Positions 10,563 through 22,413 of a stretch of DNA of 51,194 nucleotides are shown in pieces; the stretch's first letter is position 1, and each line of letters starts with the position of its first letter. The translations under genes were made by a program, and so were the position numbers. The notes under the pieces are model-generated. The model was not told where the DNA came from, did no database searches, and was given only the letters and a program-made list of their open reading frames with translations. Source of the DNA: Candidatus Altimarinota bacterium (GTDB lineage Bacteria; Patescibacteriota; Gracilibacteria; BD1-5; UBA6164); the NCBI GenBank assembly GCA_002749055.1, contig PDTW01000026.1, positions 1 through 51,194 on the forward strand. Reading direction: 5' to 3'.

Positions 10563-11381
10563 ATGTATAGTATAATATTTATTATATTTTTAGTTTTATC
10601 TTTTTATTCTTTCAATTTATTTTTAATATCTAATAATATAATTTTTCTTTTTGTAGCTTTTATATTTATTATACTGCTATCTTTTGTATTTACTAAATTA
10701 TATAAAAAGAAAAAAAGTCTTTATTTTTCACTTTTATTTATAGTTTTATTTTTTCTATATATATTTGTTTATTCATACATACCTATAGATAACAATAAAA
10801 AAGATTTCTCAAAAAGTTTTTATTCCTCAGATAAATACAATAATTATGTTGTATGTTTAGAAAAAGAGTGTATTAATGATGATAATTTCAAAAAAGATAT
10901 TGAATATATTAAGTATGCTATCTGAAAATCATCTAGTGTATCAAATATAATTAAGTTAAATTCAAATTTAAATAAATTTGAAAAAAAATTATCATCAACT
11001 TGATATAAATTAGATAATAAAATAGATTTTGATTATCCTACATTTGTAGATAATTTTTTAAATATTTTATACTTACAAAAAGTTTCTAACATTGATTTCA
11101 GAAATAATTTATTTTTTAACAAAGAGCAATATTTATCTTATCTGAATAAATTTTATTTATTTTCATATAATAATATTATTTCAAATAATGGAAATAAGAT
11201 AAAAGAAAATACATACTTTGCTATTCCAAATAATCCATTTTATTATCTTGTAAATAGAAGATATGTGTACAACAGATTTTTTATTAATAACGATGTTATG
11301 AATTCAAATTATTTAATTATGGAAAGTATAAAAAATACTATAAATAATATAAACAAAAATAATTACAAAAAAATGAAATAA
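10563..11381 (+). CDS. Hypothetical membrane protein, 272 residues
   Basis: The N-terminal 75 residues contain three hydrophobic segments (SIIFIIFLVLSFYSFNLFL, IIFLFVAFIFIILLSFVF, YFSLLFIVLFFLYIFVYSYI). The rest is a polar, Asn/Lys/Tyr-rich domain of about 190 residues that most likely faces outside. Only two TGA codons occur. The stop codon lies inside the 17-bp hairpin that follows. I recognise no family. It is a single-gene plus-strand unit between two minus-strand units. Confidence 0.75.
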
Positions 11382-11400
11382 ACTTCATTTTTTTGTAATT
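11361..11400. terminator. Bidirectional terminator hairpin, 17-bp perfect stem
   Basis: AATTACAAAAAAATGAA (11361-11377) pairs perfectly with TTCATTTTTTTGTAATT (11384-11400) around a 6-nt loop. It covers the end of the plus-strand membrane protein and faces the convergent CYTH gene, so it may end both transcripts. Confidence 0.75.
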
Positions 11401-11436
11401 AAGGAACATCTTTCACTAAACTTCAAAATCAAATCA

Positions 11437-12114
11437 TTACTCTACATTAAAATACTTAAACTCATCTGCTCAATAATAATCTGGCCAATTTTCACAATAA
11501 TATTCATACATCCTGTTTACTCTATCTTGAGGTAATTCTTCAAATCACAAAGATTTTATTTCTTGCCTTATTTCTTTCTTTATTTTATCTAAATCTTTTT
11601 CATTAGGAACAACTCTCTCAAATTCAGCTAAATATCAATATCAACTATTCTTATCAACACATATAGTATAATCTTTATAGCTATACTCTTCCCTAGTTCT
11701 TGACCATTTAGAGCCATATGGAAATCAACTATCCAAGATAAGTTTATCTAATTCATCAATTGAAATATCCAAAAATGCTTCAAATTCTATTCTTCAGGTT
11801 CAATTTATACTATTTGTTTCATCAATTGATGCTTTTATAACAAATATCACTTTTTCATCAGCTTTTCTAGTTCTGACAGAAAAACTTTTTCACACTTTAA
11901 TAATATGCTCAAGCTTTTTATATTCTTCTTCTTTTAATACAGATTTAAAGTTTTGTTTTAATTTCTCAAAATCACCATTATCAAAATAATGATTTAATTG
12001 AGAATTTTTTCAAATTAAAACTACATCTCAATTATCATTAAGAGACTTCATAAACAAATCTTTATTTTCTTCACTTTGTAACAATACTTTTACTTCTATT
12101 TCTATATTATTCAT
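11437..12114 (-). CDS. CYTH domain protein (triphosphate tunnel family)
   Basis: 225 residues. The N-terminus NNIEIEVKVLL carries the ExExK signature of CYTH enzymes (class IV adenylate cyclase, thiamine or inorganic triphosphatase). Later conserved-like strands are FSVRTRKADEKVIFVIKASI, RIEFEAFLD and YGYLAEFERVV, giving the charged residues that line the tunnel. The likely activity is hydrolysis of a triphosphate with a divalent metal; which one is not determined. It is the last gene of the minus run after thyA (27 bp gap), so an association with nucleotide metabolism is plausible. Confidence 0.75.
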
Positions 12115-12141
12115 GATAATTCAATTAAAATATAATTATTA

Positions 12142-13140
<999 letters not shown>

Positions 13141-13219
13141 AATTTATATAAATTATATAATATTTTTATATTTATAAATCAAAATTATAGTTATAAAATC
13201 ATCAAAATCAAAATGTTAT

Positions 13220-13711
13220 TTATATTTCATTATCTTCAAATCACTCATCTTCTATAAGATTTTTGTTATTAAGAGCAAGAGTAGCTAACTCATCACATCT
13301 TTCATTTTCTTTATGCCCATTATGTCATTTAACCCAATTGAAACTTACATCATGTTTATCTAATAATAAAAGTAATTTTTCCCATAAATCAGAATTTAAC
13401 GCTTTTTTATTTTTAGTTCTATACCAGTTATTAGATCTCCATTTTTCTGCCCATCATTTTTTTATTCAATTAATTGTGTATTGAGAATCTGTATAGACTT
13501 GAACTCTAGATTTTTGTTTTAGTTTAGATAATCAAACAATAACTCATGTTAATTCCATTCTATTATTTGTTGATTTTTTATACCCTTTTGAAAATTCTTT
13601 TTTAATTCATTTATAACTAAGTATTACTCAATAACCTCATCTTCATGGATTAGGAACAGCTCATCAATCTGAATACAATTCAACTTCAGGTAAATTAAGA
13701 TTATCATTCAT
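13220..13711 (-). CDS. rnhA: Ribonuclease HI
   Basis: 163 residues, the usual length. It cleaves RNA in RNA-DNA hybrids. Seen motifs: ELYSDGGAVPNPGRGGYG with catalytic Asp15, NNRMELTGVIVGL with catalytic Glu, VYTDSQYTINGI with the third Asp, and VKGHNGHKENERCDELA with the catalytic-loop His and last Asp. Several of the glycines are TGA. Start ATG 13711-13709; an out-of-frame ATG lies 4 bp further in and is not used. Confidence 0.95.
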
Positions 13712-13749
13712 ATATTTTTTATTTAGAACTTATTTTAATTTATAAAGAA

Positions 13750-14280
13750 CTATACTTTAAAATTTTCTTCTCATCTTTTGTATCTTCAAGTCTCTTCATA
13801 TAATCTTGTTGGAGTATTTGATATTTTTGAAAATAAAAGCTGAGCTATTTCCATTCAAGGTCTCAATATAATTGGCACTTTATTTAGATTTGCTAATTCA
13901 AAAGTAATATTAAGAAAATGTCATGGATTTATAAGTCAAGCTGTATTATGAACTATTAATCATAATCTTGCAAGAGAACTTTTTCAACTTAGTTGGATTA
14001 AATAATTATTAGATCAAAAGCATTCTTTTGATAGTCACAAAACTGTTTCTCAGGGATGCAATATAAACTGTTCTCAATCCTTTATGTTGATTTCATGATA
14101 ATCAGGATATATTTTTTTGACAGGATCTATAAAAACAGATGAATTTCATTTTATAACTAAAAATTTATTTCACAACAATATATCATAACTAGTTTGTTGA
14201 AGTCTTTTTTCATCAAAATTAGATATTTTTATAGAACCATTTTGTACTTCTTTTTTAATTTCATTATCAGCTAAAAACAT
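13750..14280 (-). CDS. dcd: dCTP deaminase
   Basis: 176 residues. It deaminates dCTP to dUTP (some versions also release pyrophosphate to give dUMP), feeding thymidylate synthase. Signatures: QQTSYDILLGNKFLVI (usual 'PasyDlrLG'), LSGKSSLARLGLIVHNTAG (usual 'EGRSSLGRLGL'), and GLINPGHFLNITFELAN with the catalytic Glu. It ends with YKRGEENFKV, as other Dcd proteins end in 'Y..Q'. In the run it is between ferredoxin (11 bp) and rnhA (38 bp). Confidence 0.93.
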
Positions 14281-14291
14281 TTTTTTATATA

Positions 14292-14582
14292 TTAATAAAT
14301 ATTCTTTAAAACAATATTTGTTTCTTCATTTTTAACTCATGCTATACAACTCATTAATTCTTCATCTCACAAAGGAAATCCTGGCTCTCATTTAAAATTT
14401 TTAATAATATTTTCTTTTCAAGATTCAATATTAAACATACAAGCTCAACATATTCAAATATTACAAGCTGAGTTAACTTCAATATTATTATCTTTTAATT
14501 GAGAAATAAGCTTTTTTCAGATATTTATTGGAAAAGATTTTAATATTTTATTATTTTTATCTTTTATAGTTATGTTTGCCAT
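14292..14582 (-). CDS. Plant-type [2Fe-2S] ferredoxin
   Basis: 96 residues. Cluster ligands are Cys40, Cys45, Cys48 and Cys79 in SACNIGICGACMFNI and LMSCIAGV, which matches the CxxxxCxxC...C pattern of plant-type ferredoxins. It carries electrons in the cytoplasm. The redox partner is not evident: the next gene is dcd, and the flavoprotein at 21121-22233 is in another unit. Two of the glycines around the cluster (GICGAC) are TGA. Confidence 0.9.
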
Positions 14583-14661
14583 TAAATTATCTTAGTATTT
14601 ATTATTTAAAAACTAATTAAAAAATTTTTTAATTCATAATATCACAAAATAAATTTTTCTA

Positions 14662-16308
14662 TTAAACTTCAAACTGTGGATATAATATACCTGATTTCTT
14701 TTCTATTACAAAATCAGGCTTTTCATTAATCAAAACTTCTAATTCTCATTTTTCTAATCTATCTACATAATTATCTAATCATAGTGAAATGAATAATTCT
14801 CACATTTTCTTAGGGAAAAATGGATATAGGCTAAGTCATACTTGCCTTAATCATTCTGCTAAAACAAATAATACTTTTTTAGCCTCATTCTCGTCTGTTT
14901 TCATCAAAACCCAAGGTTCTTTTTCAGTAGTAAGTAAATTTAAACTATTTAAATATGAAAAACAGTGATCTAATGAATTTTTAATTTCTAATTTTTCAAA
15001 ATCTTCTCTAAATAATCTTTTAAATTCTTTTAAATTAGAATCTGAGTTTCACTTATAATATAAAGAATTATTTAAATTTTTACACTTAAATTTTATTGAA
15101 CCTTGAGGTTTTTCTAGTTTTCATCAAACCTTAATTGCCAATACAACAACCCTATTTAATAAATTTCATAAATTTTTAGAAAGCTTTGCATTATATTTTA
15201 ATATCGCATTTTTTTTATCATAATTTCAATCAAATCATATACCAAATTCTCAAAGTAAAGATAAAGTAAGTAAATCTTTATTATACTTTTTTATATATTT
15301 AACTGGATCAATAACATTTCATAAACTTTTACTCATTTTTTGTCAATCAACCTTCAAAAATCAAGTTGATAATATTTTTTTAGGAAGATATAATTTATCA
15401 GAATCTAAATAATGAATAATATTATCTACTCATTTTTCTCATAAACCAAAGTAAGAAGCTAACATAGCTGGCCAATATATAGCATGAAATCTAATTATAT
15501 CTTTTCAAACTACATGAATATCTGGAGGGAAAAAATCCCTCTCATCTTTAAAAGTTTCATTATTTTTGTCTCACGATTTACTATATCTACAAACAGTATA
15601 ATAGTTAAATAATGCATCAAACCAAACGTAAGTTATATGGTCTTTATCAAAAGGCAAAGGAATTCAAAGTTTTGCATTTTCTCTACTTATAGAAAAATCT
15701 TCTAATCAGTCATATACAAAATCTTTAATCTTATTAAAAATAAAATGGGGTTCTAAAAAATCTGGGTTTTTATCATAAAATTCTTTTAACCAAGTTTCAT
15801 ACTTGGTTAATTTGAAAAAATAATTATTTTCCTTAATTTCTTCGGGTTCTTTTAAATGGTCAGGACAAACCATTTTTCATTCATAATCTATTAAATCCAT
15901 TTTTTTCTTGAAAGCCTCACATCAATTACAATACATTCATTCATAAACTCATTTATATATATCTCAAGAATCATAACATTTTTGTAATACTTCAGAAACT
16001 AAATCAAAATGTCTTTTTTCTGTTGTTCTAATAAAGTCTGTATAATCTAACTCTAGCTCTTCCCAAATTTTTTTATGTTTCAAAGACATATCATCTAAAA
16101 AATCCATAGGTTTAATTCAAACTTTTTTAGCAGACTCAATTGTTTTTTGGCTATTCTCATCGATTCAAGTTGAAAATCTAACTTCATATCAAGATCCCCT
16201 TTTATATCTAGCAATTACATCAGCTAAAATAGAACTATAGGCATGTCAAATATGAGGTATTCAATTTCAATAATAAATCGGAGTTGTTATAAAGAAAGGT
16301 TTTTTCAT
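14662..16308 (-). CDS. metG: Methionyl-tRNA synthetase
   Basis: 548 residues, class I synthetase. It has TPIYYGNGIPHIGHAY with the HIGH signature (its Gly is TGA), DGQKMSKSLGN with KMSKS, and a zinc-knuckle remnant CNGC...CPDH in the connective peptide ([20 protein letters not shown]). The C-terminal anticodon-binding helices include NRVVVLAIK and [15 protein letters not shown]. There is no C-terminal EMAP-like tRNA-binding domain, as is common in short MetG forms. The intact HIGH and KMSKS motifs are strong evidence for TGA as Gly. Confidence 0.97.
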
Positions 16309-16378
16309 AAAAAAATGATTAACAAAAAAAGTAATTTGTTAATCATAATAAAAAGATTTAATGATTTGTAAAGCAAAA

Positions 16379-16885
16379 CTAAACATTTCTTTCCTCAATA
16401 ATAAAATATTTATATTCTTTTAATTGTTTCCATTTTCAAAGGTAAGCTAACTTTGCCTGCTCTGACCAAGTTTCAATATACAAATTTGTTTTTACAATAT
16501 TTGATTCATCTAATAACTCTTTTATTTCAAATTCATTCAGATTAGAAATATCTTTATAAGTTTTTATTCATTTACCATTCAATACTCTTTCTATTTCAGA
16601 ATTAACTCATTTAATCTTTGTTAAATTATCTTTAGTAGAATATTTAGATTTGTTTGTAATTTTATAAGTATCTGATGAAATTATAGTCCTACCTAAATAA
16701 ATTCACAAAAGAAACATTCATACAAGCAAACAATATTCTAAAAACTGTTCTCTATAAGTAAGAATTTTATATTCTCATTTTGATAATTCTGATAAATCAT
16801 ATATATCTAGACTAATATAAAGATATGATAATAAAAACCAAACTAACGATAAAAAAACCACAAAGTAAAAATTTATTCTATTCAT
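16379..16885 (-). CDS. Membrane protein with helix-hairpin-helix domain
   Basis: 168 residues. Two hydrophobic segments lie in the first 70 residues (FYFVVFLSLVWFLLSYLYI, LEYCLLVGMFLLGIYLG). The C-terminal part, DNLTKIKGVNSEIERVLNGK followed by GIKTYKDISNLNEFEIKELL, matches the helix-hairpin-helix region of proteins usually annotated 'flap endonuclease-1-like 5' DNA nuclease'. The known members often have a membrane anchor. The fold implies DNA or RNA contact, but no nuclease residues are visible, so the function is open. Confidence 0.72.
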
Positions 16886-17068
16886 AATGATATTTTAATA
16901 TTTACAATAATTTATATTATTATAAAAAAATTAATATATTTGTCAATATGTATTGGTAAAATATATTACTAAATTATCAATATTACTAAAGATAATTTAT
17001 AATTTACAAAATATTTAGAATTTCTTTTATCTCTAAAAAATATAAAATTATGGTTTAAAAGTATTTTT

Positions 17069-17947
17069 TTAAGATTTCTTTGATTTATATTCTTTTCAAC
17101 ATTTGATACAATAATTTGCTTCTTTAGCATTTTTTGTTTTACATCTTTTACAGGTTTTTTTTGTAAACCTATTTGGTCTTCATCTTTGCATTTCAAGTAC
17201 ATCCATAAAAACTAGTATAGTAACAGATGAAACAACAGCTAATAAAACTGGTCAGAGAAATATTAAAACAGATCATATAATTCTTCATATAGGTGTTATT
17301 GGATACATATCTCAATATCATACCGTTGTCATTGTCACAATTGCCCACCAAAGAGACTTAGGAATAGAAGAAAACATTTCAGGATTAGCCTTATTTTCTG
17401 CATGAAATATAAAAACAGAAATAATCGTTAATACTATAACAAACAATATAACAATACCTCTATACTCATTTTTATAATCTTTAAGAGCCCTTAAAAATCA
17501 GACAATAACAGGTAAATGTTTTGCTAACTTTAAAACTCTAAATACTCTCATTATTCTTAGTACCTTTAATACTTCAGCAGCTATAAAACTTGAAAATAAT
17601 ATTCATATAAAGAAAGGAAGAAAAGCTAATAAATCAATTATATTCAAAGGATATTTAACAAATTTAAACTTTTTTCTCGCTCTAGTAAAACGATACAAAT
17701 ATTCAACTAAAAAAACAGAAGATATAAAAAAATCTACCAAAAAAAGTTCTTTTTTATAAATTATTCAAATATCACCAAAGCTTTCTATTACTAATACTAA
17801 AACTGAAACAATAACTAAAAAAACTATTGTATTACTTAAAAAAACTCAAAGTCTATTATTTGGATCATCTAAAATATTTTCATAAACTCACTTATCATAA
17901 TATAAAGTAAATCTATCCTCTATTTTTAAAAATAATCTTTTAAACAT
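17069..17947 (-). CDS. Voltage-gated potassium channel with C-terminal zinc ribbon
   Basis: 292 residues. The six-helix layout includes an S4-like segment with spaced arginines (VLKVLRIMRVFRVLKLAKHL) and the K+ selectivity filter TVGYGD at residues 208-213 (both glycines TGA). After the last helix the protein ends in a zinc-ribbon-like tail, CKRCKTKNAKEANYCIKCGK, with two CxxC pairs. It probably forms a tetrameric inner-membrane K+ channel. A zinc ribbon in place of the usual RCK or cyclic-nucleotide domain is unusual. It is the first gene of the long minus run. Confidence 0.92.
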
Positions 17948-18083
17948 AATATATATAAATATTAGTTAGTATTTCTTTTTATTTTACCATTTATAACAAA
18001 AAAAACCAATTTTTTAGTCTTTACAAATACAAAAAAGTTTTTATTATTGTTAATAATTATTATTAATAATAATAAAGTCAAAA

Positions 18084-19748
18084 ATGTGAATTGTTGAAGA
18101 ATTAGAAAATAATATTGATATTGTAGAGTTAGTACAAAAGTATACTAATTTAAAAAAAGCATGAGTCAATTACAAGGCTATATGTCCTTTCCCTTGACAC
18201 AATGAAAAAACACCTTCTTTTATGGTATCTCCTCCAAAACAAATCGCATACTGTTTCGGTTGTCATAAATGATGATGAGCGCTTAAATTTATAATGGATA
18301 TTGAAAGTTGCGAATTTAAAGAAGCTCTTGAAATACTTTGAAATATGACTTGAATAAAGGTAAATACTAATTTCAAGCCAGAAAATACTGAAATGAAAAA
18401 AAGTATTTATTCTCTTTATAAATCAGCTGTTAATTACTACAAGAATGCTCTTAAAAATTACCCAGATATAAAAAAATACTTGTTTGAAAGGTGATTGAAC
18501 CAAGAAACAATAGATAAATTCAATTTCTGATATTCTGATAGTTGAATAGAATTGTATAATTATTTAAAAAATAAATGATTTGATGATAAATTAATAAAAA
18601 CTTCAAATATTTTTGTTGATGAAAATCTAAAAAAAGATAAATTTATTAATAGAATAATATTCCCTATACAAAATCTTAGGTGAGACTTTGTAGCTTTCAC
18701 AGCAAGAATAATATGAAAATGAGAGCCAAAGTATTTAAATTCTCCAGCAAGTGATATTTATGATAAATCTAGCATTTTATACTGACTTTATAATTGAAGA
18801 ACAAGTATAACAAAAAAAGATTATGTAATAATTACTGAGTGACAAATGGACACAATTGCTTTACACTCAGCTTGATTTGAAAATACTGTAGCTGTATCTT
18901 GAACTGCACTTACTGATAAACATTTAGTTATATTAAAAAGATTAACTCACAAAATTTTTCTATGTTTTGACAATGATAAAGCTTGACAAAATGCGACTAA
19001 ATTAAGTCTTGAAAATCTAAAAAATAAGTGATTTGAGGTTAAAATAATAATACTTGAATGATGAAAAGATCCAGATGAAATAATTAAATCAGGACAAGAC
19101 TTTTCTGAATTAATAAAAAAGGCTGTTACACCTATTTGATATTATATAAAAAACAGTAATTTTAATATAAATAGTATTGAAGAAAAAAAGAAATTACTAG
19201 CAGAATTATTAGAAATAATAAAAAGTTATTCCGAGGCAATTGAAAAAGATTTTTATTTAAAAGAAATATCTAAATTACTTGATATAAATGAAAGTATTGT
19301 ATATGATTATTTTAGAAGAATAAAGTTTAAATCAAAAAATGAAAAAGAAGAAAAAGTTAAGAATTATTCAAGTGAAGATTTTGCAATTTGATACATAATA
19401 ATAAATAAAGATTATCAAAATTTTTTTAAAGAAAATATCATTTTTTTAGATTATATCAGTCATAATCTAAAAAAAGCTATAAAAGATATAAAATCTTTTT
19501 TAGAAGAAATTCCCCTAAATCAAAAAGAAGTATACAGATGACTATCCCTTGAAATTGAAGAATCTGAGAAACTAAAAACCAAAGAAAATATTGAAAATAT
19601 TTTAAAAAAACTTGTAAAAAAAATAAATTCAGATATTTACAAAAAAGTAGTTATCAAACTAAAAGAAAGAATGAGTTCTTGAGATAATGAAGCACTTAAA
19701 GAGTATAGTAAAATATTAAAAATAGCCAAAAAAAATGGAATTAAATAG
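18084..19748 (+). CDS. dnaG: DNA primase
   Basis: 554 residues. It makes RNA primers at the replication fork with the replicative helicase. The N-terminal zinc finger has ligands Cys34, His39, Cys57 and Cys60 (CPFPGHNEKTPSF ... YCFGC); the Cys-to-His spacing is longer by two residues than the usual CPFH. The catalytic core has FINRIIFPIQNLRGDFVAFTAR, the TOPRIM EGQMDTIALH and LCFDNDKAGQNA. The C-terminal helicase-binding part (about 430-554) is helical and poorly conserved. The second codon is TGA (Gly). It is a single plus-strand gene with a convergent neighbour 71 bp downstream. Confidence 0.96.
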
Positions 19749-19819
19749 TACAAATCAAACAATTTAATTTTAAATTTGCAGTAAGATTTTTATATAAAAA
19801 ATTAGGGTTAATCTAATAT

Positions 19820-20614
19820 TTACTTCAAATTAACTCATAACCTGATATGATTTTTTCTTATATAATTTTCTATAATACCAATAATTATATTAATAGTCTG
19901 AGGTAAAAACATAAGTTCATAATAGATTAAATTTCATTTTCTCAAAAACATATTTTCTGTTGCTTTATTTATTCAAGATTTACCTTTTATTTCTTTTATG
20001 TCATCCTGCTTATAAATATAAGACCCTTTTATTTCTAAAGCCTCATAACTAGATTTATTTGAGAGTAGTCATTTATGTTTCTTAAATCAACTAATATTAT
20101 TCCAATCAAAGAAATAATTTCAACTATAAGTAATTCAATCCATAGAAATCTCTAATATAGGTCTTTTATTTTTATATGATGGAACATATTCACCAATTCA
20201 CCATATTCCAGATGTAGATTTTATTCATAACTTATTAATATCTATTCACCATATTTTATCAACAAAAACAAATTCTTTATTTGGATATATTAAGATTTTG
20301 TCTTTCTTTTCTTCTATATATTTTAAATTTTTCTTATACTTTTCAAGTACTTCTTTTACTATTTCTTTTTCTTCCTTTTTTCCTATATAATCTCAATTTT
20401 CAAGTTCTTGTATATTTCTTTTTACATTTTCTGAACTATAAATTTTTTTCTCAACTTTTGAAGTTATATCATCATAATCTTTCAATTTATTTTTAAGAAA
20501 AATATTTAGAAACCATAAAACAACCGTCAAGGGAAGAAATTCGACTCAAAATAAAAAGTAAGATGTAATTAGAACAATTATTAATATAACTATTGAAATA
20601 GGATTTATAACCAT
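19820..20614 (-). CDS. Hypothetical membrane protein, 264 residues
   Basis: The N-terminus has two hydrophobic segments (ISIVILIIVLITSYFLF and FLPLTVVLWFLNIFL). A charged, probably coiled-coil stretch rich in Lys and Glu follows (about 45-115), then a beta-rich domain with KEFVFVDKIWGIDINKLGIK. The protein is most likely anchored in the membrane with its C-terminus in the cytoplasm. I know no family for it. It follows the HIT gene by 6 bp, so the two are probably co-transcribed. Confidence 0.75.
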
Positions 20615-20620
20615 TTTTTT

Positions 20621-21109
20621 TTAACTTTTTAATTTATTAGCTAATTTTCTAATTATTTCATCATTTACAATATCACCATCAACTGAAGAAATATATCAAG
20701 GATAAGTCTCAAAGAAAGGTGTCGTATTATTTGAAGATTCAACAGCTTTCCAATTTCAGTCTTTTAAAAATTCTGTTCAATGCATTGGATAAAGTTTTAT
20801 ATGAGCATGATTAATTCATGTTCATTCCATAACCAAACCAACCCTTCATACATCATCAAATTTATCTGTTAATATTTTTGCAACTTTCTTTGCCGCAACT
20901 ATAAATTTTTGTAAATAATCATCAGCTAATGATAATACATCACTAGATAAATGTTTTTTAGGGATAACAACTGTTACTCACTCAGTATTAGGAAATATAG
21001 TTAAAAAAGCCATAAATTCATCATCTTCCCAAAAAATTCAAGGGGTTTTTATATTTCCAGAAACAAAGTTACAAAAAAGGCAATCTTTATCATATTCTTT
21101 CTTTTCCAT
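20621..21109 (-). CDS. HIT family protein
   Basis: 162 residues. The HIT motif is INHAHIKLYPMHG. The first two histidines of the HxHxH triad are present, including the nucleophile; the third position is Lys. The N-terminal zinc-type pair CLFCNFV is also typical of the family. Such proteins hydrolyse or transfer nucleotidyl groups (AMP-lysine, Ap4A and similar). Start ATG 21109-21107; the flavoprotein lies 11 bp upstream. The Lys at the third His position is a deviation and could shift specificity. Confidence 0.88.
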
Positions 21110-21120
21110 AATAATATTTA

Positions 21121-22233
21121 TTATTTATTAAAATATTCACTACACGCATAAGCACTACTCCAGGCCCATTGAAGATTATAACCTCAAGTTTTTCAAGTAA
21201 TATCTACTACTTCTCATATAAAAAATAATCACAAACTTTTTTTAACTTGCATATATTTATCAAGCTCATTAATATCAATTCATCATCAAGTAATCTTTGC
21301 TTCCTTCCAAGTTCTCCAATCCTGTAATCAAAATTCTATTGGTTTCTCATTATCAATTTCAGTTTTAAAAAATCAATAAATTTTTTTGGTAGCATTCTCT
21401 TTATTTATATTAAGATTAACTGAAATATTTTCAAGAATATATTTTATTTTATCTTGTTCAGTCTCAATGTTTTTAGCATTCAAATACTCTCACAAAGCAA
21501 CTGAAGCATTAAAAATTATAGGTCAACTGATTCAAAAATGAGTAAATAACATAGGTCAAGCTTCTTTATATACCTCTCTATTTTTATCAAAAATAGTCAT
21601 TCAAAGATTTATTGAACTACCAGATAAAAAGCTAAAATCTTTTTTTGAAATCAAAGCACATAATCATCTATGTGGAGAAATAACTTTTATTCATAGTTTA
21701 TTTGCAAAATCATATCAATCCCCTGTTGTTCACACTTGAAAAAAACTTTTTCATCAACAAGAAAACACGACATTTTTTGATTTAATTTTTTCTCAAGAAA
21801 TAAGTATAACTTCGTAAAAATCTTTATGTTTTACTATTTCTTTGACTCAACTATTACATCTCAACTTTGTATTATTTTTTTTTGATTTATCTAATAAAAG
21901 ATTAAGTAATTCCCTACTATCTCAACTTTTGAGTATTAATCTTCCTCTATCTTCTTCTACAATCTCAATTCAAGACTCTTCAAAAAAATTAATAATATCC
22001 CAATTAGTATACCTTGAAAAAATACTCTTTAATGATTTTTTGTTTTGTCAGAAATAATCTAACTCGGGCTCAATATTCATATTTGAAACATTTGCTCTTT
22101 CTCATCATGATAATAATACTTTAGTTCATGGACTTGGATTTTTTTCTAAAATTAACTTACTCAAACTTTGTGGTAATTGTATAGTTAAAAAAAGTCATGC
22201 TGCTCATGCTCAAATAATTAAAATATCTACCAT
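21121..22233 (-). CDS. HI0933-type FAD/NAD(P)-dependent flavoprotein
   Basis: 370 residues. The N-terminus MVDILIIGAGAAGLFLTIQ is a Rossmann FAD-binding motif (all but one of its glycines are TGA). Next comes LLSGGERANVSNMNI, matching the 'GGGRCNlTN' signature of the HI0933 (YhiN/BaiN) family, with Cys replaced by Ala and the middle Gly by Glu. The C-terminus KTGGYNLQWAWSSAYACSEY is the typical 'GGYNlQ.a.ssG' end of the family. Known members are oxidoreductases, some acting on bile acid intermediates, others unknown; the substrate here cannot be told. Confidence 0.88.
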
Positions 22234-22413
22234 ACTATATTTTTATAAATTAAAATTTATTTTTTTATTATTATTCATTTATTTCTTTAAAAATCAACAA
22301 ATTCTATAATTTTGGAAATATAAATATCAACAATTTTTATTAATACTTGACATATTTACATTATATGTGATAAAATATCTGTACATATTTATATTTTTAA
22401 AACAACTAAATAT

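Noticed and set aside
16886-17068. Possible gene after the K+ channel
   Set aside because: The 183 bp between the K+ channel and the HhH gene show no start with a sensible protein; the open frame on the minus strand is out of frame with, and lies in, the K+ channel end.
17281-17340. TGA as selenocysteine
   Set aside because: TGA stands where Gly is invariant (for example TVGYGD) and occurs in almost every gene; no SECIS-like structures are needed.
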